Source: Streptomyces sp. GS7 (GTDB lineage: Bacteria > Actinomycetota > Actinomycetes > Streptomycetales > Streptomycetaceae). Taken from it: a stretch of DNA of 64,000 bases. The notes below the pieces were generated by a model that saw nothing but the letters and a program-made list of their open reading frames with translations, had not been told where the DNA came from and did no database searches. The stretch's first letter is position 1. Each line of letters starts with the position of its first letter. Positions 51,888 through 60,135 of this stretch are shown here, piece by piece. The DNA lies in NCBI RefSeq assembly GCF_009834125.1, contig NZ_CP047146.1, positions 8,154,501 to 8,218,500 of the forward strand, given 5' to 3'. The position numbers were made by a program, and so were the translations under genes.

Positions 51888-52222
51888 CCGCTGCGCGGGG
51901 CTTTCGGGTGCGGTGGTGGTCCTCCGGGGGTGGTGTGCAGGACTGCTTCGCTTTACGTCCTGCACACCACCCCCTCCGGCCCACCCCCTCCCGTGGGGGG
52001 AGGAGAAAGACGGTGGGTGGGGGATGGGCCGAGTGGTCCGGTGACGGTTTCCCTCCACCCATGAACCGGCACAGTCCCACTTACGCGCGCCCCACTCGCC
52101 TTTTCTCACCCACTCACGGGAGGGGGCGGGCCGGAGGGGCAGGGTGTCCGGACGTAAAGCGAAGCAGTCCGGACACCCTGCCCCGCAGGACCGCCACCGC
52201 ACCCGACAGCCCCGCGCAGCGG
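51888..52222. repeat. inverted pair of ~110-bp repeats with covarying hairpins
   Basis: Copy A (about 51888-52000) and copy B (about 52110-52222) are inverted relatives sharing TGCGCGGGGCT, TCGGGTGCGGTGG, GGTCCT, CTCCGGCCC-CCCCCTCCCGTG. Each has a perfect 18-bp hairpin: A 51926-51943 with 51957-51974, B 52136-52153 with 52167-52184. The 13-nt loop TGCTTCGCTTTAC is identical (B in reverse). Stems differ at seven positions, all compensated. It fills the gap between convergent citrate synthase and TetR genes and probably terminates both. Confidence 0.9.
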
Positions 52223-52292
52223 CCCCGCCCGCCGCAGGCGAAACGGCGCCGCACCCGGCAACGTGGGGAGCAGGCAAAGCGCAGCGGACCGG

Positions 52293-52922
52293 CTACGTCC
52301 CTCGGGACAAGACGTCGTCGATCAGCTTCGCCCACTGGGCGACCACGCCGGCCCGCCGCGCCGAGTCGTCCGTCAGCAGGTTGGCCAGGCCGAGCCCGCG
52401 GGCCATGTCGAGGAGGCCCTGGACGGTTTCCCGGACGCCGGGGACGGACTCGTCGGCCTCCAGCAGGGCCACCGCCGTACGGTGCGCCTCGCGGCCCACG
52501 CGGGCCTCCAGCGCGGTGACCCGGGAGCGGAGTTGCTCCTCGTCCGAGGCGGCCACCCAGAGGTGGAGCGCGGCCCGGAACAGCGGTCCCGTGTAGAGGC
52601 CCACCAGTTCCTCGACGATGATCCGGGTGCGGGCGATGGAGCCGGCGGGCGGCAGGTTGTGCGCCATGGCCTTCACCGCGCCCTGCCGCTTCTCGGCGAC
52701 GTGCTCGACGGCCGCGGTGAACAGGTCCTCGCGGGTACGGAAGTGGTGCTGGGCGGCGCCGCGCGAGACGCCCGCCCGTTCGGCCACGACGGAGACCGTG
52801 CTGCCGCTCCAGCCCCGCTCGGCCAGGCAGGAGACGGCCGCCTCCAGCAGTTTGAGGCGGGTGGCGCGGCTGCGTTCCTGCTGGGGCTCCTTGGGGCCGC
52901 GCGCCGGGGTCAGCGCGCCCAT
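52293..52922 (-). CDS. TetR-family regulator of the acyl-CoA operon
   Basis: The protein has 209 residues. The N-terminal TetR HTH (~20-66) reads TRLKLLEAAVSCLAERGWSGSTVSVVAERAGVSRGAAQHHFRTREDLFTAAV. The C-terminal ligand region is helical with an acyl-binding-type composition (LFRAALHLWVAASDEEQLR). The ATG at 52922 overlaps the enoyl-CoA hydratase stop by 13 bases, so it is the last gene of the operon and likely represses it. The ligand is probably an acyl- or aryl-CoA. Confidence 0.9.
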   Translation of the reverse strand: MGALTPARGPKEPQQERSRATRLKLLEAAVSCLAERGWSGSTVSVVAERAGVSRGAAQHHFRTREDLFTAAVEHVAEKRQGAVKAMAHNLPPAGSIARTRIIVEELVGLYTGPLFRAALHLWVAASDEEQLRSRVTALEARVGREAHRTAVALLEADESVPGVRETVQGLLDMARGLGLANLLTDDSARRAGVVAQWAKLIDDVLSRGT

Positions 52923-53713
52923 TCGGGGGCCCGTCGTTCCAGGAAGGCGGTCATGCCCTCGCGCGCCTCGGCGGAGGCGAAGAGCCGCGCGGACTGCTCG
53001 GCGAGCGCCTCGGTGTCCCGGTCGAAGGCGGCCAGCACCCCTGCCGTCACCAGCTTCTTCGACTCGGCCAGCCCCTGGGGGGAGCCCTTGCGCAGGGCGT
53101 CCAGGAGGGGCGCCAGTGCCGCATCGATGTCGGCGGAGTCGGTGGTGGCGAGGGTGAGCAGGCCGATCCTGGCGGCCTCCGCGGGGCCGAACTTCTCGCC
53201 CGTCAGGTAGTAGCGGCCGGCGGCGCGGGCGTCCAGGCGTGGCAGCAGCGGCAGCGAGATGACCGCGGGGGCGAGTCCGAGCCGCGCCTCGGTGAAGGCG
53301 AAGGTGGCGTGCGGACCGGCCACCGCGATGTCGCAGGCGCCGAGCAGGCCGAGCCCGCCCGCCCGTACGTGGCCGGTCACGCGGGCGACGACCGGTTTGG
53401 GCAGCTCCACGATGGCCCGCAGCAGCCGGGCGAGCCCCAGCGGGCCGTCCGTGGCGGCGCCGGAGGTGGCCTCGGTCAGGTCCGCTCCGGCGCAGAACGT
53501 GCCGCCGGTGTGGGCGAGGAGCACGGCGCGCACGGTGTCGTCCGCCGCCGCGTCCGCGAGGCCCTGGTGCAGTTCGGCCACCAGGCGGGCGGAGAGCGCG
53601 TTGCGGTTGTGCGGGGAGTCGAGGGTGAGGGTGGCGATCCCGTGCTCGTGGGAGCGCGCCACCAGGGGTGTCGCGGGGGCCGCGCCGGCGGGCGCGGGCG
53701 GTGCGTCGGTCAT
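52910..53713 (-). CDS. enoyl-CoA hydratase/isomerase family
   Basis: The protein has 267 residues of crotonase fold. Oxyanion-hole segments are HNRNALSARLVAELHQG and GTFCAGADLTEA, then GHVRAGGLGLLGACDIAVAGPHATFAFTEARLGLAPAVIS. The Glu in FTEARLG sits where one crotonase catalytic acid lies. It would hydrate an enoyl-CoA in the same pathway as the dehydrogenase and carboxylase. The ATG 53713 overlaps the CoA ligase stop by four bases. Confidence 0.93.
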   Translation of the reverse strand: MTDAPPAPAGAAPATPLVARSHEHGIATLTLDSPHNRNALSARLVAELHQGLADAAADDTVRAVLLAHTGGTFCAGADLTEATSGAATDGPLGLARLLRAIVELPKPVVARVTGHVRAGGLGLLGACDIAVAGPHATFAFTEARLGLAPAVISLPLLPRLDARAAGRYYLTGEKFGPAEAARIGLLTLATTDSADIDAALAPLLDALRKGSPQGLAESKKLVTAGVLAAFDRDTEALAEQSARLFASAEAREGMTAFLERRAPEWAR

Positions 53714-55305
53714 CGGGCCGTCGAACTCCTCTCCCTGGCGCGCAGTTCGCGGCGCAGGATCTTTCCGGTGGTGGCGCGCGGCACGCTGTCCAGGAATTCC
53801 ACGCGGCGCACCTTCTTGTACGGGGCAACCCGACCGGCAACGTAGGCGATGACCTCGTCCGCGGTGAGCGCGGCCCCCTGCCGGCGCACCACGAACGCCT
53901 TGGGGACCTCGTTGCCGTCCTCGTCGGTGACGCCGATGACGGCCGCGTCCGCGATGCCTTCGTGGGCGAGCAGCAGCGCTTCGAGGTCGGCGGGCGCGAC
54001 CTGGTACCCCTTGTATTTGATCAACTCCTTGACGCGGTCGACGACATACAGCCAGCCGTCCGCGTCCGCCCGTCCGATGTCGCCGGTGTGCAGCCAGCCC
54101 TCGGGGTCGATCATCGCGTCGGTCTCCGCGGGCCGCCCGAGGTAGCCCTTCATCATCTGCGGTCCCTGGATGAGGATTTCGCCGCTCTCGCCGGGCCCCA
54201 GGTCCGCGCCGGTCTCCAGGGACACGATGCGCATCCGGGTGTTGGGGAGCAGTGTGCCGACGGCCCCCGGGGGCGGGGCGGTGGCGGAGGCGGGCACCAC
54301 GTGGGTGGCCGGGGAGAGTTCGGTCATCCCGTACGCCTGGAGGACCGCGGGCAGGCCGAGCCGGCGGGCGCAGGCGGCGGCCAGCCCGGCGTCCAGCGGG
54401 GCGGCGGCGCAGACGAGGCGCCGGAGGGAGGACAGGTCGTAGTCGTCGACCATCGGGTGCCTGGCCAGTGCGAGGACGATCGGGGGCGCCGCGTACACCT
54501 CGGTGATGCGGTGGTCGGCTATCGCGGCCAGGAACTGCCGCAGGTCGAAGCGGGGCAGCACCACGACGGTGGCGCCGTTGCGCAGCGGGGCGTTCATCAG
54601 GGCGGTCAGCCCGTAGATGTGGAAGAAGGGCAGGACCGCCAGGATCCGGTCGCCGGGTCCGTTGGACATCAGTGGGGCGAGCTGGGCCAGGTTGGTGGCG
54701 ATGCTGCGGTGGGTGAGCATCACGCCCTTGGGGGTGCCGGTGGTCCCGGAGGAGTACGGGAGCGCGGCGAGGTCCGTGGTGGGGTCGAGGTCGAGGGCCG
54801 CCGGGGGCTCGGGGGCGTCGGCGGCGAGCAGGTCGCCGATCGAGCGATGGCCCTCGGCCCGGTCGCAGACGAGGATGTCGGCGATGCCCCCGGCCTTCCG
54901 GGCGGCGCCGCGCGCGGCCTCCAGCAGCGACGCCACGGTCACGATCCAGCGGGCGCCGGAATCCCGTAACTGCCGGGCGAACTCCTCCTCCGTGGCCAGC
55001 GGATGGACGGTGGTGACCGCCGCCCCGCACCGCGAGGCGGCGTAGAAGACGGCGGGAAAGGCCACGGAGTTGGGGCTGTGCAGGGCCAGCACGTCGCCCT
55101 TGCGGAGCCCGGACGCGGCGAGGCCGGCCGCGATACGGCGGCTGTGCCGGTCGAGTCGGGCGTAGCTGACGGTGCTGCCGTCGACGCCGTCGATCAGTGC
55201 GGGCCGCTCTCCGTACTCCGCCGCCCGCCCGAGGACGGCCTCGTGGATGGGCAGCTCCACGGGAGCGACGTCGGCGTACGCGCTGCGGTACACGTGGGAA
55301 TCCAT
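53710..55305 (-). CDS. cinnamate/4-coumarate:CoA ligase-like AMP-forming ligase (TTA codon)
   Basis: The protein has 531 residues. ANL-superfamily motifs are ALPYSSGTTGTPKGVMLTHRS (P-loop), LQAYGMTELSPATH, WLHTGDIGRADADGWLYVVDR, VKELIKYKGYQVAP and catalytic Lys in PRATTGKILRREL. Context and sequence match the S. coelicolor cinnamate:CoA ligase (SCO4383) studied for phenylpropanoid activation. Leu113 is encoded by TTA (54967-54969, minus), so bldA may limit it. The ATG at 55305 lies 45 bp after the acyl-CoA dehydrogenase stop. The acid substrate is not proven here. Confidence 0.92.
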   Translation of the reverse strand: MDSHVYRSAYADVAPVELPIHEAVLGRAAEYGERPALIDGVDGSTVSYARLDRHSRRIAAGLAASGLRKGDVLALHSPNSVAFPAVFYAASRCGAAVTTVHPLATEEEFARQLRDSGARWIVTVASLLEAARGAARKAGGIADILVCDRAEGHRSIGDLLAADAPEPPAALDLDPTTDLAALPYSSGTTGTPKGVMLTHRSIATNLAQLAPLMSNGPGDRILAVLPFFHIYGLTALMNAPLRNGATVVVLPRFDLRQFLAAIADHRITEVYAAPPIVLALARHPMVDDYDLSSLRRLVCAAAPLDAGLAAACARRLGLPAVLQAYGMTELSPATHVVPASATAPPPGAVGTLLPNTRMRIVSLETGADLGPGESGEILIQGPQMMKGYLGRPAETDAMIDPEGWLHTGDIGRADADGWLYVVDRVKELIKYKGYQVAPADLEALLLAHEGIADAAVIGVTDEDGNEVPKAFVVRRQGAALTADEVIAYVAGRVAPYKKVRRVEFLDSVPRATTGKILRRELRARERSSTAR

Positions 55306-55350
55306 GCCGGGGCCTTTCCTTCGGTGGGTCCGGGGCGGACAGGTCCGGTC

Positions 55351-56538
55351 TCAGTACGACCTGGGCAGCCCCAGCGACCGGTGCGAGACGAAGTTGAGGA
55401 TCATCTCCCGGCTGACCGGGGCGATCCGCGCCACCCTGGCGGCGGTGATCAGCGACGCGAGCCCGTATTCGCGGGTCAGGCCGTTGCCGCCCAGGGTGTG
55501 CACGGCCTGGTCGACGGCGTGGACCGCGGCCTCGGCCGCCGCGTACTTGGCCATGTTGGCGGCCTCGCCGGCGGCCAGGTCGTCGCCCGCGTCGTACAGG
55601 AGCGCCGCCTTCCGCATCATCAGCCCGGCCAGCTCCAGTTCGATGTGGGACTGGGCGAGCGGGTGCGCGAGGGCCTGGTGGGCGCCGATGGGCTCCTTCC
55701 AGACCTGGCGGGTGCGGGCGTAGTCGACGGCCCGGCCGAGGGCGTAGCGGCCCATTCCGAGGGCGAACGCGGCGGTCATGATGCGCTCGGGGTTGAGGCC
55801 GGCGAACAGCTGGAGCAGCCCGGCGTCCTCGTCGCCGACCAGGGCGCCGGCGGGCAGCCGCACCTCGTCGAGGGTCAGCTCGAACTGCTTCTCCGGGGCG
55901 GCCAGTTCCATCGGTATCGGGCTGCGCCCGAAGCCGGGGGTGTCGCGCGGAACGATGAACAGGCAGGGCTTGAGCTTCCCGGTCCGGGCGTCCTCGGTGC
56001 GGCCGACGATCAGCGTCGCGTCGGCGATGTCGACGCCGGAGATGAAGACCTTCCGCCCGTTGAGGATCCAGCCTCCGCCGTCCCTGCGGGCGGTGGTGGT
56101 GATCCGGTGCGAGTTGGACCCGGCGTCCGGTTCGGTGATGCCGAAGGCCATCGTGCGGCTGCCGTCGGCCAGCCCCGGCAGCCAGGTGCGCTTCTGCTCC
56201 TCGGTGCCGAACCGGGCGATGACCGTGCCGCAGATCGCCGGGGAGACCACCAGCATCAGCAGCGGGCAGCCGGCCGCCCCCAGCTCCTCCAGCACGAGGG
56301 AGAGTTCGACGATTCCGCCGCCCCCGCCGCCGTACTCCTCGGGCAGGTTGACGCCGAGGTAGCCCGACTTGGCGGCCTCGGCCCAGAGTTCGTCGGGGTG
56401 TTCGCCGTCGGCGACGACCCGGGCGAAGTACTCCCGGCCGTAGCGTTTGCCGAGCGCCGCCACGGCGGCGCGCAGCGCGCGGTGTTCCTCGGACTCGATC
56501 ACAGGGTTGCTCGCGGCCTTGCTCGGGACGGTGCTCAT
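55351..56538 (-). CDS. acyl-CoA dehydrogenase
   Basis: This flavoenzyme has 395 residues and introduces an alpha,beta double bond. Motifs are LPEEYGGGGGGIVELSLVLEELG, MAFGITEPDAGSNSHRITTTARRDGGGWILNGRKVFIS, and the C-terminal AVHTLGGNGLTREYGLASLITAARVARI. The ATG at 56538 has AGGAG at good spacing. It lies 50 bp downstream of the carboxylase alpha gene. In this operon it would act on the thioester made by the CoA ligase or carried in from leucine/terpenoid breakdown. Confidence 0.94.
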   Translation of the reverse strand: MSTVPSKAASNPVIESEEHRALRAAVAALGKRYGREYFARVVADGEHPDELWAEAAKSGYLGVNLPEEYGGGGGGIVELSLVLEELGAAGCPLLMLVVSPAICGTVIARFGTEEQKRTWLPGLADGSRTMAFGITEPDAGSNSHRITTTARRDGGGWILNGRKVFISGVDIADATLIVGRTEDARTGKLKPCLFIVPRDTPGFGRSPIPMELAAPEKQFELTLDEVRLPAGALVGDEDAGLLQLFAGLNPERIMTAAFALGMGRYALGRAVDYARTRQVWKEPIGAHQALAHPLAQSHIELELAGLMMRKAALLYDAGDDLAAGEAANMAKYAAAEAAVHAVDQAVHTLGGNGLTREYGLASLITAARVARIAPVSREMILNFVSHRSLGLPRSY

Positions 56539-56588
56539 GCCGGCTCCTTGTGGCGGTGGGTGAGGGACGTGCGGGTACGGCGGCCGCG

Positions 56589-58493
56589 TCAGTCGGTGAC
56601 GACGGCGAGCAGCGCACCGACCTCGACCTGCTGCCCCGTACGGGCGGGCAGGGACGTGAGGGTGCCGGCCGCGGGCGCGGTGATCTTGTGCTCCATCTTC
56701 ATGGCCTCCAGCCACAGCAGCGGCTGGCCGGCCGCGACCCGGTCCCCCTCGGCGAGGCCGTCCGCGATCCGTACGACGGTGCCGGGCATCGGGGCGAGCA
56801 GCGAGCCGGGCTCCGTACGGGCGGCGGGGTCGGGGAAGCGGGGCAGCGCGGTGAAGGCGCGGGCACCGGACGGCGCGTCGACATGGACCCGGTCGCCGTA
56901 GCGGGCGACGGTGAACCGCCGCCGCAGGCCGTCGACTTCGAGCACCACCGCGTCCGGCGCCAGGGAGCGGAGCCGGACGCCGGGGAAGTCCTCGGCGTCC
57001 AGGCCGTCGCGCCCGAGCCGGTAGCGGACCGGATACGCCGGGTGCCCGTCACCGGCCCGCGCATAGGTCTTGACCTGCGGGCCGGACGGGACGTTGCGGA
57101 AGCCCCCGAAGCGGGAGCGGCCGTGCGCGTCGGCGAGGGCCGCGGCCAGCGCGTACACCGCGTCGCCGGCCGGCTCGGGCGCGGTGAGGGCGGCGAGGTG
57201 GCGGTCGTAGAAGCCGGTGTCCAGTCCGGTGGCGCCGGCGAACTCCGGGTGCCGCAACGTCCGCACCAGCAGGTCCCGGTTGGTGACCGGCCCGTGGATG
57301 CGGGCCCGCTCCAGGGCGCCCGCCAGCTTCCGTACGGCCTCCTGGCGGGTCGGCGCCCAGGCGATCACCTTGGCCAGCATCGGGTCGTAGTGGACGGTGA
57401 CGGTGTCCCCGTCGGTGACGCCGGAGTCCAGCCGTACGCCGTCCGGCAGCGCCAGCCGGTGCACGGTCCCGGTCTGCGGCTGCCAGCCGGCCGCCGGGTC
57501 CTCCGCGTAGAGCCGCGCCTCCACGGCGTGCCCGTGCGGCTCGGGAAGTTCGGCGGGCAGCGGCCGGCCCTCCGCGATGCTCAGCTGGAGGGCCACCAGG
57601 TCGATCCGGTAGATCTCCTCGGTGACCGGGTGCTCCACCTGGAGCCGGGTGTTCATCTCCAGGAAGTAGGCGCGCCCGTCGGCCGAGACCAGGAACTCGA
57701 CGGTTCCCGCGCCCCGGTAGCCGATGGCGCGCGCTGCCTGGGCGGCGGCCCGGTGCAGGGTGTCGCGCAGCGCGTCGGGCAGTCCGGGGGCCGGGGCCTC
57801 CTCGATGACCTTCTGGTGGCGCCGCTGGAGCGAGCAGTCGCGGGTGCCGAGCGTCCACACCGCGCCGTGCGCATCGGCGAGGACCTGCACCTCGACGTGC
57901 CGCCCGCCCTCCACATACGGCTCGACGAAGACCTCCCCGTCCCCGAAGGCCGCCGCGGCCTCCGCCCGCGCCGACGCCAACTCCCCCTCCAGGGCGCCCA
58001 GTTCGCGCACAACCCGCATCCCGCGCCCACCGCCCCCGGCCGCCGCCTTCACCAGCAGCGGCAGCTCGTCGGCGGTGGCGGAGGACGGGTCGACGGGGGC
58101 GAGCAGCGGCACCCCGGCCGCCGCCATCAGCTCCTTGGCGCGGGTCTTGGAGGCCATCGCCGCGATGGCGGCGGGCGGCGGCCCGATCCAGCACAGGCCC
58201 GCGTCCGCCACCGTGGCGGCGAACTCCTCGCTCTCGGACAGGAACCCGTACCCCGGGTGGACGGCGTCCGCCCCGGCCGCCAGCGCCGCCTTCACGATCA
58301 GATCGCCGCGCAGATACGTGTCGGCCGGCGCATCGCCGGGAAGCCGCACCGCCGTGTCCGCCTCCCGTACGTGCGGGGCGTCCGCGTCCGCGTCGGAGTG
58401 CACCGCGACGGTCGCGATGCCCAGTTCGCGGCAGGTACGGAAGACCCGGCGGGCGATCTCCCCCCGGTTGGCCACCAGCACCGAACGGATCAC
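56589..58493 (-). CDS. acyl-CoA carboxylase alpha subunit (biotin carboxylase + BCCP)
   Basis: The protein has about 634 residues. The biotin carboxylase part begins SVLVANRGEIARRVFRTCREL, with ATP-grasp VKAAAGGGGRGMRVV and EMNTRLQVEHPVTEE. The biotinyl domain at the C-terminus has WLEAMKMEHKI, with the biotinylated Lys. It pairs with the beta subunit gene just upstream. The GTG 58493 with GGAGGGG is preferred; an ATG at 58529 with its own GAGG is the alternative. The carboxylated acyl-CoA could be methylcrotonyl-, geranyl- or propionyl-CoA. Confidence 0.95.
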   Translation of the reverse strand: MIRSVLVANRGEIARRVFRTCRELGIATVAVHSDADADAPHVREADTAVRLPGDAPADTYLRGDLIVKAALAAGADAVHPGYGFLSESEEFAATVADAGLCWIGPPPAAIAAMASKTRAKELMAAAGVPLLAPVDPSSATADELPLLVKAAAGGGGRGMRVVRELGALEGELASARAEAAAAFGDGEVFVEPYVEGGRHVEVQVLADAHGAVWTLGTRDCSLQRRHQKVIEEAPAPGLPDALRDTLHRAAAQAARAIGYRGAGTVEFLVSADGRAYFLEMNTRLQVEHPVTEEIYRIDLVALQLSIAEGRPLPAELPEPHGHAVEARLYAEDPAAGWQPQTGTVHRLALPDGVRLDSGVTDGDTVTVHYDPMLAKVIAWAPTRQEAVRKLAGALERARIHGPVTNRDLLVRTLRHPEFAGATGLDTGFYDRHLAALTAPEPAGDAVYALAAALADAHGRSRFGGFRNVPSGPQVKTYARAGDGHPAYPVRYRLGRDGLDAEDFPGVRLRSLAPDAVVLEVDGLRRRFTVARYGDRVHVDAPSGARAFTALPRFPDPAARTEPGSLLAPMPGTVVRIADGLAEGDRVAAGQPLLWLEAMKMEHKITAPAAGTLTSLPARTGQQVEVGALLAVVTD

Positions 58494-58536
58494 CGTGCGC
58501 CCCTCCACCGCAGAATCGACCACTCTCATCGGAACC

Positions 58537-60135
58537 TCACATCCGGAAGACGCCGAAGCCGCCCCGCGCGCCCTCGACCGGCGCGGTGTGGAGGGCGGAC
58601 AGACACAGGCCGAGGACGGTACGGGTGTCGCGCGGGTCGATGACGCCGTCGTCGTACAGCCGCCCGGACAGGAACATCGGCAGCGACTCGGACTCGATCT
58701 GCTGCTCCACCATGGCGCGCAGCCCCGCATCCGCCTCCTGGTCGTACGGCTGCCCCTTCGCCGCCGCCGAGGCGCGCGCCACGATGGACAGCACGCCGGC
58801 CAGCTGCTGCGGCCCCATCACGGCGGATTTGGCGCTCGGCCAGGCGAACAGGAACCGGGGGTCGTACGCCCGCCCGCACATCCCGTAGTGCCCGGCCCCG
58901 TACGAGGCACCCATCAGCACGGACAGATGCGGCACCCGCGAATTCGACACCGCATTGATCATCATCGCGCCGTGCTTGATGATCCCGCCCTGCTCGTACT
59001 CCTTGCCGACCATATAACCCGTGGTGTTGTGCAGGAACAGCAACGGAATATCCCGCTGGTTCGCCAACTGGACGAACTGCGCCGCCTTTTGGGACTCCGC
59101 GCTGAAAAGCACCCCCTGCGCGTTGGCGAGGATCCCGACCGGATAGCCGTGCAACTCCGCCCAACCGGTGGCCAGACTGGCCCCGTACAGCGGTTTGAAC
59201 TCGTCGAAATCCGAGCCGTCCACGATCCGGGCGATGACCTCACGCGGATCGAACGGCGCCCTGAGGTCGCCGGGGACGATCCCCAGCAGCTCCTCCTCGT
59301 CGTACTTCGGCGGCGCCACCGGCCCCGGATCACCCTGCGCCTTGCGCCAGTTGAGCCGCGCCATGACCCGCCGCGCCTGCCGCAGCGCATCCGGCTCGTC
59401 CACCGCGAAGTAGTCCGCGAGCCCGGAGGTCCGGGCGTGCATCTCGGCACCGCCCAGCGACTCGTCGTCGCTCTCCTCCCCGGTCGCCATCTTCACCAGC
59501 GGCGGCCCGCCGAGAAAGACCTTGGCCCGCTCCTTCACCATGATCACGTGGTCCGACATCCCCGGTACATAGGCACCACCGGCCGTGGAATTCCCGAACA
59601 CCACGGCCACCGTCGGAATCCCCGCCGCCGACAGCCGCGTCAGGTCCTTGAACAGCGCCCCGCCCGGAATGAAGATCTCCTTCTGGCTCGGCAGATCGGC
59701 ACCGCCCGATTCCACCAGACTGACCACCGGCAGCCGATTGGCACACGCGATCTCGTTCGCCCGCAGGGCCTTCTTCAGCGTCCACGGATTGCTCGCCCCG
59801 CCGCGTACGGTCGGGTCGTTGGCGGTGATCAGGCACTCCACGCCCTCGACCACCCCGATCCCGGTGACCAGCGAGGCGCCCACCGCGTATTCGCTCCCCC
59901 AGCCCGCCAGCGGCGACAGCTCCAGAAAGGGCGTATCGGGGTCCAGCAGCAGCTCGATCCGCTCCCGGGCGAGCAGCTTCCCCCTCCTGCGGTGCCGGTC
60001 GACGTACTTCTCCCCGCCCCCCGCGACCGCCCTGGCGTGCTCGGCCGCCACCTCCCCCAGCTTCTCCAGCATCGCCGCACGCCGCTCGGCGTACTCGGCG
60101 CCGGCCGTATCCAGCGCACTCCCGAGGACGGTCAC
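58537..60135 (-). CDS. acyl-CoA carboxylase beta subunit (carboxyltransferase)
   Basis: The protein has 532 residues. It transfers CO2 from biotin to acyl-CoA. Motifs are RGKLLARERIELLLD, SLVESGGADLPSQKEIF, FGNSTAGGAYVPGMSDHVIMVK and FLHNTTGYMVGKEYEQGGIIKHGAMM, in a layout like methylcrotonyl/geranyl-CoA carboxylases. The GTG 60135 has a perfect GGAGGAATTG upstream and overlaps the AtuA-like stop by four bases. It ends 43 bp before the alpha subunit start, so the two are one operon. Confidence 0.95.
   Translation of the reverse strand: MTVLGSALDTAGAEYAERRAAMLEKLGEVAAEHARAVAGGGEKYVDRHRRRGKLLARERIELLLDPDTPFLELSPLAGWGSEYAVGASLVTGIGVVEGVECLITANDPTVRGGASNPWTLKKALRANEIACANRLPVVSLVESGGADLPSQKEIFIPGGALFKDLTRLSAAGIPTVAVVFGNSTAGGAYVPGMSDHVIMVKERAKVFLGGPPLVKMATGEESDDESLGGAEMHARTSGLADYFAVDEPDALRQARRVMARLNWRKAQGDPGPVAPPKYDEEELLGIVPGDLRAPFDPREVIARIVDGSDFDEFKPLYGASLATGWAELHGYPVGILANAQGVLFSAESQKAAQFVQLANQRDIPLLFLHNTTGYMVGKEYEQGGIIKHGAMMINAVSNSRVPHLSVLMGASYGAGHYGMCGRAYDPRFLFAWPSAKSAVMGPQQLAGVLSIVARASAAAKGQPYDQEADAGLRAMVEQQIESESLPMFLSGRLYDDGVIDPRDTRTVLGLCLSALHTAPVEGARGGFGVFRM

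Noticed and set aside
51888..52222. Insertion sequence or transposon ends
   Set aside because: No transposase gene and no target-site duplication was seen; the ~110 bp between the copies is non-coding.
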